Origin: Sedimentisphaera salicampi
GTDB taxonomy: Bacteria; Planctomycetota; Phycisphaerae; Sedimentisphaerales; Sedimentisphaeraceae
Direction: 5' to 3'
NCBI RefSeq assembly: GCF_002117005.1
Contig: NZ_CP021023.1
Coordinates: forward strand, 1,178,001 to 1,242,000
DNA length: 64,000 nucleotides
The notes beneath the pieces are model-generated. The model ran no database searches, was not told where the DNA came from, and saw only the letters and a program-made list of their open reading frames with translations. Position numbers and translations under genes: made by a program. The stretch's first letter is position 1, and each line of letters starts with the position of its first letter. Below are positions 46,346 through 54,930 of the stretch, one piece after another.

Positions 46346-47278
46346 TTACCTGTTTTCAGTGCAGTAAGTGCTTATTGCTGTCATAGCATCGCCGAGTTTT
46401 TCGGGGCTGCCGTCCAGCGAAGCAAACTTTCTTACCATATCTGTTAGTTTTTCGTCCGGCTCGGTTTCTAAGAGCTTCCCGCAAACGTTCACAATTCCTG
46501 CGTCCAGGCCGTATTCCAGCGCAACTCCCAGATACGCAGCCGCTATGGCATTTTTCGAGCCCGGGATATCTCGGAAGCAGTTGCTTATACCAAGCGAGCA
46601 GCGAACGCCTTCAAACTTGGGATTGCTCTTAATTGCTTTGATCGTTTCAAATGCAAGCCAAGTTCTTCCCGGCTGCCCTGGGTTCATAGGCAAATCAATA
46701 GCCAGCGGGAAGGCGGATGTATCGAAGTACATCTCTTCGGGCTTGAAGCCGTATTCGATTGCCTTATCGAATATCATTTCCGCTGTGGAAACGCTCTTTT
46801 CAAGGTCTTCCTCAGCGCTGCTGCCCTGTTCAATCATAATAAGAGCAATAAAAACAAACGGCATCTTGCGGGAAAGCTCGAAGAGCCTGTCCATATTATG
46901 AGGCTTAACTGAATTCACCATAGGCCTTTCCGGCGCTCCGGCTTCCTGCCAAGCCTCAAGGCCGGCAATAATCAGCTCATCGTTGCTGCTGTCCACGCAT
47001 ACCGGCACTCCCCGCCCGTGTTCTGCAGTGAGCTGAACAAACTGACGCATCATTTCTTCTGCGCGGGCAGAATCCTCTGCATAGAAGTCGTCAACGTTTA
47101 CCTCTATGTAGTCTGCGCCGTTTTCCGCCTGCTGGCGAATCTTTTCGCAGATCTTTTCCACTGCTTCCTCGCTTCCAGAAGCATTTTCAAACACCACCTT
47201 CATCACCCTGTTCATTGAGGGGATAGAGGCGTGCACAGATTCTCCGATCTTTATAATGTCTTTAACTGAGTTCGTCAT
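46346..47278 (-). CDS. Pterin-binding methyltransferase (MetH pterin-domain-like)
   Basis: 310 residues with a TIM-barrel pterin-binding fold: GESVHASIPS near the N-terminus, ADYIEVNVDDF, VPVCVDSSNDELI, MVNSVKPHN, FDTSAFPLAID and SLGISNCFRDIP. It is the MetH middle module or an AcsE-like methyl-THF:corrinoid methyltransferase as a separate protein. Paired with the homocysteine methyltransferase-MTHFR fusion, it would hand the methyl group of methyl-THF to a corrinoid. Confidence 0.85.
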   Translation of the reverse strand: MTNSVKDIIKIGESVHASIPSMNRVMKVVFENASGSEEAVEKICEKIRQQAENGADYIEVNVDDFYAEDSARAEEMMRQFVQLTAEHGRGVPVCVDSSNDELIIAGLEAWQEAGAPERPMVNSVKPHNMDRLFELSRKMPFVFIALIMIEQGSSAEEDLEKSVSTAEMIFDKAIEYGFKPEEMYFDTSAFPLAIDLPMNPGQPGRTWLAFETIKAIKSNPKFEGVRCSLGISNCFRDIPGSKNAIAAAYLGVALEYGLDAGIVNVCGKLLETEPDEKLTDMVRKFASLDGSPEKLGDAMTAISTYCTENR

Positions 47279-47803
47279 AGGTATCTTACAACCCCTTTCT
47301 TAGCAAAATAATGCAAAAATAAAGTAAGATAAGACAAAGAAATAGCGAGGCAGTCTATAAACCTAAGGCAGGTATGTCAAGCCAGACTTTCATTTTATCC
47401 GCCTTTTTTTCTGCCGGATTCGATTTCGCCCCGTAAGATCGCAGCAGGTTTATGAAAATACCCTTAATAAGGCGTACAGGATTTTTAAACAACCCAAAAC
47501 CGTTTAAAATCAGCCTGCCGGCGAATAAACAAGGGTTTTACTGAAGGAGCAGAATAATTCAAGGAAAACATTTTTCATTTTAATGAAAATCGACCGAAGC
47601 CGCCAAGCAATACTACTTGTTTTTCTAAAAAATTTGATTTTTCTGTAAAATTTGAGCTGCTTAGTTAAACTCTATATCCCTTAACCAAAGAAAATTTTGA
47701 TTAAAAAATGATTGTTAAAGGAAAATGCGTAAAAAAATTGCGGTTTATGCAATATACTTGTAAGGGTTAATTATTTTTACAGTTATAATTTAAAGGTTTA
47801 GAT
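47279..47803. other. Divergent intergenic region before sulfatase 1
   Basis: 525 bases between two divergent transcripts. It is A/T-rich, with one perfect 18-base palindrome at 47572-47589 and no convincing ORF. I looked for a SAM or cobalamin riboswitch upstream of the methionine genes and did not see the conserved boxes. Confidence 0.45.
47572..47589. promoter_or_regulatory. Perfect 18-bp palindrome upstream of sulfatase 1
   Basis: TTTTCATT-TT-AATGAAAA, 215 bases before the sulfatase start. It is a possible operator; A/T-rich palindromes can also occur by chance. Confidence 0.3.
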
Positions 47804-49684
47804 ATGAACAGAAGGCATTTTGTGAAAAGCTGCGGACTTGGGGCATTCCTCGCAGCTTCAGGAGTAAATTTGTTTGCCGCTGAGCAGGAAAGACCAAACA
47901 TACTCTGGCTTACCAGCGAAGACAACAGCCCTTATCTGGGCTGCTACGGCGATGAAAACGCCAAAACGCCGAATCTCGACAAGCTCGGCTTCAACGGCGT
48001 TCGATTCAAAAACGCCTTCGCTAATGCGCCGGTATGCTCTGTGGCAAGATCGACGCTCATTACGGGTATGTACGCATCATCTCTCGGCCTGCAAAACCAC
48101 AGAAGCAGTGTAGAGATTCCCAAAGGCCTCAAAACCTATGGCGAGCTTCTCCAGCAGGCAGGGTACTACTGCACAAACAAGAAAAAGACTGACTACAATT
48201 TCCCATGGAACGATAGAGATATATGGGATGAATGCAGTTGGAACGCCCATTACAAAAATAGGCCTGCGGGCAATCCGTTTATGGCCGTTTTTAATACCAC
48301 AATCTCCCACGAAGGCCAGATAACAGACAGCAGGGTAAAGCAGAGAAGAGATAAGGGGCTAATACCGAAAACCCCGAGGCTGAGCCCATCTGAGGTAAAG
48401 CTCCCGCCCTACTACCCCGACACTAAAGAAATCAGATACAACGTTGCAGTTTACTACGACAATATGACGCTGATGGACAAGTGGATCGGTGATAAGCTTG
48501 AAGAGCTCAAAAAATCCGGCGAGGCTGAGAATACCATCATCTTCTACTATGGCGACCACGGCGGCGCTCTGCCTCGAGGCAAGCGAAACATCCACGACTC
48601 AGGGACGCGTGTGCCGTTTATTGTGTATTTTCCCGAAAAATGGAAGCATCTGGCTCCAGTAAAGCCCGGGCAGTGGTGCGAGGATGTGGTAACGTTTGCA
48701 GATTTCCCCGCTACAGTGCTGAGCCTTGCGGGCGTGAAGCCCCCTGAGAACTACGAAGGCAGGGCTTTCCTCGGCAAATATAAGCAGCCAAAACGCGAGT
48801 ATGCCTATCTTTACAGAAACCGTATGGATGAGCGATATGATGCAGTGCGTGCCGTGCGCACGGAAAAATGGCGCTATGTCCGCAATTACACTCCGCACCG
48901 TCCATGGGGGCAGCAGTACGGATATCCTTTCCGAGTTCAGAATATTATGGGGCTGTGGTATGAAGAATACAAACAGGGAAGGTGCAGCTGGGAGGAAGCT
49001 CGATACTGGCAGAAAAAGCCCGGAAAAGAGCTGTACTTCATACCGGACGACCCTCACGAAATGAACAATCTCGCTTACAGCGTGGAAAACGCCTCCAAAC
49101 AAAGGGAGCTTGAAGAAAAGCTTAAAAACGAGATTGTTAAGACCAGAGATGCAGGATTTATCCCCGAGGGTATGTTTGAGAAAATCGCAGAGAAATACGG
49201 AACGATTTATGATTTTGCGCAGTCTAAGGATTATCAGATTCAGCGTATTGCTGAGATAGCCAAAATCGCCTCAGACGGCGACCCCGAAAAGATGGCGGTT
49301 TTTGAGATGGCCGCAGGGGCTAAATGCCCGATAATCAGATACTGGGCGGCAACCGGCTATCTCATTCTCGGCAGGAAAGCACGACCCCATATACAGACAA
49401 TCCAGAAACTGCTGAAAGATGAAAAGCTTGATGTGCAGATTCCAGCAGCAGAAACCCTCCTGAGATTCGGGGTACACAGCCAAGCCGAGCAGGTGCTTAA
49501 AGATGCCTGCCATGCAGATAATTACTACCACCGCCTTGCAGCAGCCAACAGCGTGCAGATGCTTTTCCTCGAGGGATTTATGGATAAAGCTAAAACGATG
49601 AGCCTTATGCAGAATCTGCCGAAGAAAAAAGCCGGCGGGCCGGACTGGGTGAATAAAATCTACAGCCAGATAGAATCAGCCTGA
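47804..49684 (+). CDS. Tat-exported sulfatase 1 (CSVAR variant)
   Basis: 626 residues. Twin-Arg signal (MNRRHFVKSCGLGAFLAAS), alkaline-phosphatase-like sulfatase core: PNILWLTSEDNSPYLGCYGD, formylglycine site CSVARSTLITG with Cys78, YYGDHGG and FTNRx-like metal and sulfate ligands. The usual third residue Pro of the CxPxR motif is Val80. The last 130 residues form helical repeats (HEAT-like: KLDVQIPAAETLLRFG). Anaerobic sulfatase maturase would convert Cys78 to formylglycine. Substrate is unknown. AAAGG lies seven bases before the ATG. Confidence 0.9.
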   Translation: MNRRHFVKSCGLGAFLAASGVNLFAAEQERPNILWLTSEDNSPYLGCYGDENAKTPNLDKLGFNGVRFKNAFANAPVCSVARSTLITGMYASSLGLQNHRSSVEIPKGLKTYGELLQQAGYYCTNKKKTDYNFPWNDRDIWDECSWNAHYKNRPAGNPFMAVFNTTISHEGQITDSRVKQRRDKGLIPKTPRLSPSEVKLPPYYPDTKEIRYNVAVYYDNMTLMDKWIGDKLEELKKSGEAENTIIFYYGDHGGALPRGKRNIHDSGTRVPFIVYFPEKWKHLAPVKPGQWCEDVVTFADFPATVLSLAGVKPPENYEGRAFLGKYKQPKREYAYLYRNRMDERYDAVRAVRTEKWRYVRNYTPHRPWGQQYGYPFRVQNIMGLWYEEYKQGRCSWEEARYWQKKPGKELYFIPDDPHEMNNLAYSVENASKQRELEEKLKNEIVKTRDAGFIPEGMFEKIAEKYGTIYDFAQSKDYQIQRIAEIAKIASDGDPEKMAVFEMAAGAKCPIIRYWAATGYLILGRKARPHIQTIQKLLKDEKLDVQIPAAETLLRFGVHSQAEQVLKDACHADNYYHRLAAANSVQMLFLEGFMDKAKTMSLMQNLPKKKAGGPDWVNKIYSQIESA

Positions 49685-50123
49685 GAGGTCTAAAAATCTG
49701 GGGGCGAACAATCAGGTTCGCCTCCGAAGGCCGAATTAGGACGAATATGACAAGGACAAAAATAAGACGAAGCTGCAAGGCCGGCAAACCCCTCAAAAAA
49801 TAGTAACCTTTTAAATCCCTTCGCGGGCATCGTGCCCTCCCCCGCCGCAGGCGGAGAGCCTGTCCGCCGGAGGCGGAGAGGAAACGGAGGGGATATTTTT
49901 TTGACAGGATTTACATCCCCGAACCGCTTTGGCTACGGGGCAAGGATTTACAGGTTAAATATTTAATATAGGAAAAGGCGGAGAGAAAATTTTTCAGCCG
50001 CTAATCTACACTAATTTTTCACTAAGGATTTACTAACCACTAATCTCCGCTGATTTTTCACTAATGATTTTGCAACGAGCCATCCGCCGCAGGCGGACTT
50101 GCAGCTCGCCACAGGACGCAAAT
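49685..50123. other. Repeat-rich intergenic locus B
   Basis: 439 bases without a gene. It carries the inverted copy of locus A blocks (49841-49880 and 50037-50115) and two tandem CTAATCT...TTTTTCACTAA units at about 50001-50030 and 50040-50071 of which locus A has only one. Confidence 0.7.
49841..50115. repeat. REP-like palindromic repeat cluster, copy B
   Basis: CCCGCCGCAGGCGGAGAGCC and the following palindrome at 49862-49876 (TCCGCC-GGA-GGCGGA type) match 17113-17150 in reverse. The block at 50037-50115 with the palindrome ATCCGCC-GCA-GGCGGA near 50082 matches 16957-17044 in reverse, through TGCAACGAGC and AGCTCGCCACAGG. Confidence 0.75.
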
Positions 50124-50885
50124 CTATCCGCAGCCCATTATTTTATCATCGCACACGCTTTCATGAATCACCTCTCCTGAGGGTACAACGAGGAAATCTT
50201 CCCGATCCCAGCGGCCGTCGAACATCTTCTGCATCAGTTCACTGCTGCCCTCTATTTTTCGATACTCCCATCCGAGGTATTCAGCGCATTTTTTTGTGTA
50301 TTCCTCGAATTCGAGCGTTTCAAACTCCGGCCACTTCACGAAAAACGCCTTCGAATATTCCTGAATCCAGCTCTGCTCCATCTCCATTAGGTAATCGGCG
50401 TTGTCCTCGCCGTATTTCTCTGCATACTCCTGCCTCATCTTCTCGTGCTTATCCTGCCCGGGCATAAGGCAGGTTTCAATCCAGCCGGGTGAATACCAGA
50501 ATATCCCCTTCTCCGAATCGAAAAGCTGCTGGTAGCGGTGCCGGCTGCCCAGCAGTATTGCGGCGCAGTCGTGAGCACGCGTGATAACCAGCGGGACATC
50601 GGCCTTGATCCCCAGTACGCTGTTGCTGCAGAGGCCGTATCCCAGCAGGATCGCATCATACTCATTGCCCTCGCTGTCCTTAGTGCCTGCCAAGGCTTTG
50701 GCGAGGGTTTCGTTGAGCATTTCGGGGGTATCGTGGAGGCTTCTTCTCAGGAACTGGATATCCACAATGTTCCTGCTCCTCGCTGCGCAGAGATAAGCCT
50801 CGCGCCGAAGGGCCTCGCAGCATACCAGCTTAAATCTTTTCTGCCCTTCCAGCGGGCATTTATCTGGGAGTAATTCCGGCATCAT
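50124..50885 (-). CDS. DUF1638-family protein
   Basis: 253 residues. DUF1638 features: FKLVCCEALRREAYLCAARS near the start, DAILLGYGLCSNS, ITRAHDCAAILLGS and YSPGWIETCL. Several conserved Cys and His suggest a metal or corrinoid role; homologues often accompany methylamine or methanol corrinoid methyltransferases, but that is not visible here. Its ATG overlaps the trmB stop by one base, so it is in an operon with trmB. Confidence 0.82.
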   Translation of the reverse strand: MMPELLPDKCPLEGQKRFKLVCCEALRREAYLCAARSRNIVDIQFLRRSLHDTPEMLNETLAKALAGTKDSEGNEYDAILLGYGLCSNSVLGIKADVPLVITRAHDCAAILLGSRHRYQQLFDSEKGIFWYSPGWIETCLMPGQDKHEKMRQEYAEKYGEDNADYLMEMEQSWIQEYSKAFFVKWPEFETLEFEEYTKKCAEYLGWEYRKIEGSSELMQKMFDGRWDREDFLVVPSGEVIHESVCDDKIMGCG

Positions 50886-51517
50886 TATCCTTTCTTCCTA
50901 ACGGCAGCTGTTTTTGTGATTCTTCCTTCAGGAATATACTTACGCTCAAAATTTGTTCCTGTTTTCTCGCCTTCTTCGGCACCTGCGGGCTTTATAAATT
51001 CAATCTCTTCGAAATCATCCTTCCCGCTTTCAAAAAGCACCCTGCAAATCTGCTCATAATAATCATCGTGGTCTGTTGCAGCGTTTATTATCCCGCCGGG
51101 CTTTAGCGTTCTGATAAGCTCTGGGAGGTTCTTCTCGCTGATGAACCTGCGTTTATTGTGCTTTGCCTTGGGCCACGGATCGGGGAAGTATATATGGTAG
51201 CAGTCAACGCTTTGGTCTGCTATATGCCCGCGGATAAAGACAGCAGCATCGGTTCGAAGCATTCTAACGTTTGTCAGCCCCCATCTGCGCATCCGGTCTG
51301 CGGCGTAGCGGTAGTATTTCCTTGCCCATTCGATACCGATAAAATTCACCTCCGGTTCAGCGGATGCCTGATGAACGAGGAACGTGCCCTTCCCCGAGCC
51401 GATTTCAATATGCAGAGGTCCTGAGCTGGCGAAAACATCGCCGCTGAAATCTATGAAGCCCTCATAATCTTCCGGTTTTATGATAAAATTCTCGCTTAAC
51501 TGGCCTACTGTTCTCAT
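50885..51517 (-). CDS. trmB: tRNA (guanine-N7-)-methyltransferase
   Basis: 210 residues, SAM-dependent. LHIEIGSGKGTFLVHQA (SAM motif I, near 33), NFIGIEWARKYYRYAADR (motif II), YHIYFPDPWPKAKHNKRRF (the family catalytic segment) and TDHDDYYEQI are all clear. It makes m7G46 in tRNA variable loops. First gene of the trmB-DUF1638 operon. Confidence 0.95.
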   Translation of the reverse strand: MRTVGQLSENFIIKPEDYEGFIDFSGDVFASSGPLHIEIGSGKGTFLVHQASAEPEVNFIGIEWARKYYRYAADRMRRWGLTNVRMLRTDAAVFIRGHIADQSVDCYHIYFPDPWPKAKHNKRRFISEKNLPELIRTLKPGGIINAATDHDDYYEQICRVLFESGKDDFEEIEFIKPAGAEEGEKTGTNFERKYIPEGRITKTAAVRKKG

Positions 51518-51747
51518 TGATTTATCCTGTGATAATTAAAAGTTGAAATTGAAGCAGGGCAATTATATTGAACTTTACCGTTAAAACAAATCGAAGCAAA
51601 GCGGGAAAAATGTCCGTTTAAGCCTGCCTGATTACATTAACATAATAAATGCGCTGCTGCAGCAATTTTTCACGCTGCTGATTTGCCAGCTTATTGTAAA
51701 AATGTTATGATTATGATTTATTTGAAACAAATTTTAAGGAGATTATC

Positions 51748-53691
51748 GTGCAAAGTCGCAGAAGTTTTCTCAAAAACGCAGTTGGTTTAGGTGTCGCCGG
51801 ATTGGCGGGGAATGTTTTCTCTGCCCGCAGCGGGCAGGATATGCCGAATTTCCTCTGGCTGACTATAGAAGATACAAGCTACTATCAGTTCGGCTGCTAC
51901 GGCAACGAAACCGTTAAAACGCCAAATATAGACTCCCTTGCAGAGCGGGGGATCAAGTTTACCAATGCTTGGTCAACGGGGCCTCAGTGTTCCCCTGCAC
52001 GCTCGAGCCTTATCACCGGCTGCTACGCCACGAAATACGGCATGGATTTTCACCGGAGACGGTTCAAAACGCCGGACGACATCTTCTATCCCAACTATCT
52101 TCGCAAGATCGGCTATTACTGCACCAACAACAAAAAGACAGACTACAACACCAAACACAACCACTGGGAGATGTGGGATGAGTGCTGGAAGAAGGCCTCA
52201 TACGACAGCGGCAAAAGGCCCAAGGGCAAGCCGTTCTTCTCGATATTCAACGCATTTGCCACCCATATGGGGCGTGTTCGCTCGTTCACCCTTGAGGGAC
52301 GCAGAGATTTCTCTAAAGACGGGATTATGCCGCGCAAGCTCGATTTGCCCGAGCACGTTCCGGATATTGAGGAGACCCGCTCAGACTACGCCTTCCATCT
52401 TGAGGGGGTGCAGGATATTGATAAATGGGTTGGGATATTCCTCAAGCACCTCCGCGAGAAAGAGCTCGCTGATGATACGATTATCTTCTTCTACAGCGAC
52501 CACGGCGGCTGCCTGCCCCGCGGGAAGGGCTTTGTTTATGACACTGGCCTGCATATTCCGCTTATTATATATGTTCCGCCGAAGTGGAGGCATCTTGTGG
52601 AATTCGAGCCGGGCACGGTTTCAGACAGGCTTGTGGGATTCGTGGATTTCGCCCCGACAATATTCAGCATTATCGGCGAGAGAAAACCGAGCCATATGCA
52701 GGGCAAGGCGTTTATGGGCAAATATGCCGAGGAGCCAAGGGAGTATCAGTTTGGGTTCCGCTGCAATCAATCCAGCCACTACGACCCAGCAAGAACCGTT
52801 ACCGACGGTAAATACAAATACATCCGCAGCTATATCCCGCATAAGCCCCGCTGCCTGAGAAATTTCTATCAGTGGGGGATGCCGGCAAATCTTGGATGGG
52901 ATGATTACGTGCTCTCAGGCGGGAAGAACGACAAATGGCTCCAGCCATACAGGCCTGGCCCGCACGAGATGCTTTTCGATATCGAGAAAGACCCAAAAGA
53001 GCTCGACAACCTTGCAGAACAGAGCAAACACAGGCAAAAGCTTACCGAGCTTCGTAAGAAGGTTTCAGAACATATAAGAGAAACAGGTGATCTCGGCTTC
53101 TTCCCTGAAACCACTCGTGATAAGAGCATTGATTTATACAGTTGGGTTAGAAAAGCAGGATACCCCCTTGATGAGCTTCACAAGGCTGCAGAGCAGGCCA
53201 GCGAGGCGAAAACATACTATAAAACCAGCTTCTCTGAAAGGCTCAAAAGCAAATACCCGTCTATAAGGTTCTGGGGGGCTGTGGGCTTTGCTGAGATTGC
53301 ATCTAAGAACGAGCTCTCAGCGGAGATGTGCCCGAAGGAGCTTCAGAAGGCGATGGAGGATGATAATCAGCAGGTGGCTATGATGGCCGCTGAGGCCTGC
53401 TGCTACTACGGCAAATACGAAAAGGCGCTTGATAAACTGGTAAATGAGCTTGTGGAAAACGGTGATAATTACGCTTTTGCTTCTCTTGAAACGATGACCT
53501 GGCACGATAAAACAAAACAGAAACTGATGGAAAAGGCCGAACTGCTCGAGAAAAATAAAAGCAGCACCAAGGTTCGGGCTATTCTGATAAACCTGGGCAA
53601 GCTGCCGGTTTCGGAACTTTACAGCGAGGAACAGAAGCAAAAGGGCATTAAAGTGAATAAAGACCGCAGGGAGCTCAAGCCTACGCCGTAA
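51748..53691 (+). CDS. Tat-exported sulfatase 2
   Basis: 647 residues starting with GTG at 51748 (AAGGAG seven bases upstream). Twin-Arg signal MQSRRSFLKNAVGLGVAGLA, then PNFLWLTIEDTSYYQFGCYG, canonical formylglycine site CSPARSSLITG (Cys81), FYSDHGGCLPRGKG and a helical C-terminal extension (about 480-647) as in sulfatase 1. The two sulfatases are clearly related but differ in the active-site motif. It probably removes sulfate from polysaccharides. Confidence 0.92.
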   Translation: MQSRRSFLKNAVGLGVAGLAGNVFSARSGQDMPNFLWLTIEDTSYYQFGCYGNETVKTPNIDSLAERGIKFTNAWSTGPQCSPARSSLITGCYATKYGMDFHRRRFKTPDDIFYPNYLRKIGYYCTNNKKTDYNTKHNHWEMWDECWKKASYDSGKRPKGKPFFSIFNAFATHMGRVRSFTLEGRRDFSKDGIMPRKLDLPEHVPDIEETRSDYAFHLEGVQDIDKWVGIFLKHLREKELADDTIIFFYSDHGGCLPRGKGFVYDTGLHIPLIIYVPPKWRHLVEFEPGTVSDRLVGFVDFAPTIFSIIGERKPSHMQGKAFMGKYAEEPREYQFGFRCNQSSHYDPARTVTDGKYKYIRSYIPHKPRCLRNFYQWGMPANLGWDDYVLSGGKNDKWLQPYRPGPHEMLFDIEKDPKELDNLAEQSKHRQKLTELRKKVSEHIRETGDLGFFPETTRDKSIDLYSWVRKAGYPLDELHKAAEQASEAKTYYKTSFSERLKSKYPSIRFWGAVGFAEIASKNELSAEMCPKELQKAMEDDNQQVAMMAAEACCYYGKYEKALDKLVNELVENGDNYAFASLETMTWHDKTKQKLMEKAELLEKNKSSTKVRAILINLGKLPVSELYSEEQKQKGIKVNKDRRELKPTP

Positions 53692-53768
53692 TTTCAGAGA
53701 GAGTATTAGAACTTGACCGCCTCAGGCTCGTAGCGGATTGTGTGATATTCGCTCAAAACGGGGGAAAT

Positions 53769-54770
53769 ATGAAGATAGCATTATTCAGCAACAAAACCTA
53801 CACGCAGAATTTTATGCAGAAGCTCAACGAGAGCTACGGGCATAAGATTCAGTTTTTCGAGCAGCGTCTTAACCCTGAAACAGCCCATCTGGCAGAGGGC
53901 TTCGGGGCGGTATGTGCGTTCGTAAACGACGACCTCGGCGAAGAGACAATAGAGAAACTAGCTGAGGGGGGAGTGAAAACTGTCGCACTTCGCTGCGCAG
54001 GCTACAACAACGTGGACCTTTGCACGGCAAAAAAACACGATATCAAGGTTGTTCGCGTGCCGGCGTATTCACCGAATGCAGTGGCAGAGCATACAATCGC
54101 TATGATCCTCGCCCTGAACAGGAATCTCTGCCGGGCAAGGTCAAGGGTTCGAGAGGGCAATTTCGAGCTTCAAGGCTTGCTTGGATTCGATTTGAGCCAG
54201 TCTAAGGTGGGTATAATCGGAACAGGCAAGATAGGCGAGATTGTTCTTAAGATACTCAAGGGCTTTGAATGCGAGCTCTACGCATACGACCCGTATATCA
54301 ACGAGGAATGCGAGAAGATGGGGGTTAAGTATCTCCCGCTGGATGAGCTCCTGAAAACCTGCAACATCATCAGCCTTCACTGCCCTCTTGTTAAGCAGAC
54401 TCACCACATTATTGATGCAGACGCCATAAATCAGATGTGCGATAATGTGATGCTGATCAATACAAGCCGCGGGGCACTGATTGATACCAAGGCCGCCATT
54501 GAAGGGCTGAAAAGCGGGAAAATCGGATATCTCGGCCTTGATGTTTACGAAGAGGAAGAGGAGCTCTTCTTTGAAGACCTCTCAAACGAAATCATCACCG
54601 ATGACACCTTCGCAAGGCTGCTGATGTTCCCGAATGTGCTGGTAACAGGGCATCAGGCATTCTTCACGAAAAACGCCCTCGAACAGATCGCAGATACCAC
54701 ACTGAGCAACGTTGCGATGGTGGAACGGGGCGAGGAATGCCCGAACCAGATCTGCCCCAAGTGCGTATGA
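53769..54770 (+). CDS. D-2-hydroxyacid dehydrogenase (D-lactate dehydrogenase-like)
   Basis: 333 residues from the ATG at 53769 (GGGGGAAA just upstream); an earlier ATG at 53742 adds nine residues. Rossmann motif VGIIGTGKIGEIVLKIL, catalytic Arg in LRCAGYNNVDL, Glu in DVYEEEEELFFED, His in TGHQAFFTKNAL. This pattern (with RGALIDTKAAIEGLK) matches fermentative D-lactate dehydrogenase, which reduces pyruvate with NADH. It may instead act on another 2-ketoacid. Confidence 0.88.
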   Translation: MKIALFSNKTYTQNFMQKLNESYGHKIQFFEQRLNPETAHLAEGFGAVCAFVNDDLGEETIEKLAEGGVKTVALRCAGYNNVDLCTAKKHDIKVVRVPAYSPNAVAEHTIAMILALNRNLCRARSRVREGNFELQGLLGFDLSQSKVGIIGTGKIGEIVLKILKGFECELYAYDPYINEECEKMGVKYLPLDELLKTCNIISLHCPLVKQTHHIIDADAINQMCDNVMLINTSRGALIDTKAAIEGLKSGKIGYLGLDVYEEEEELFFEDLSNEIITDDTFARLLMFPNVLVTGHQAFFTKNALEQIADTTLSNVAMVERGEECPNQICPKCV

Positions 54771-54824
54771 ATTACAGGATAATGAATCTCCTACGTGCAT
54801 CAAACACGGCAATGTAACAACGGC

Positions 54825-54856
54825 AAGGGCTCCGGACGGATTCGGAGCCCTTTTTT
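54825..54856 (+). terminator. Terminator after the hydroxyacid dehydrogenase gene
   Basis: AAGGGCTCCG/CGGAGCCCTT stem with an eight-base loop followed by a run of T. Confidence 0.85.
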
Positions 54857-54879
54857 ATGCGCTTATCCAAATAAAATTT

Positions 54880-54906
54880 TTGATTTAGCTTTAGGGCTGT
54901 TATAAT
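54880..54906 (+). promoter_or_regulatory. Promoter of the aspartic-protease-like gene
   Basis: TTGATT at 54880-54885 and TATAAT at 54901-54906; the 15-base spacer is short. It lies 25 bases upstream of the ATG. Confidence 0.45.
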
Positions 54907-54930
54907 CATAAAAAACTCTGAGAGGAAATT

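Noticed and set aside
47279-47803. SAM or cobalamin riboswitch upstream of the methionine genes
   Set aside because: I could not find the conserved core boxes on the minus strand upstream of 47278; only an A/T-rich palindrome was seen.
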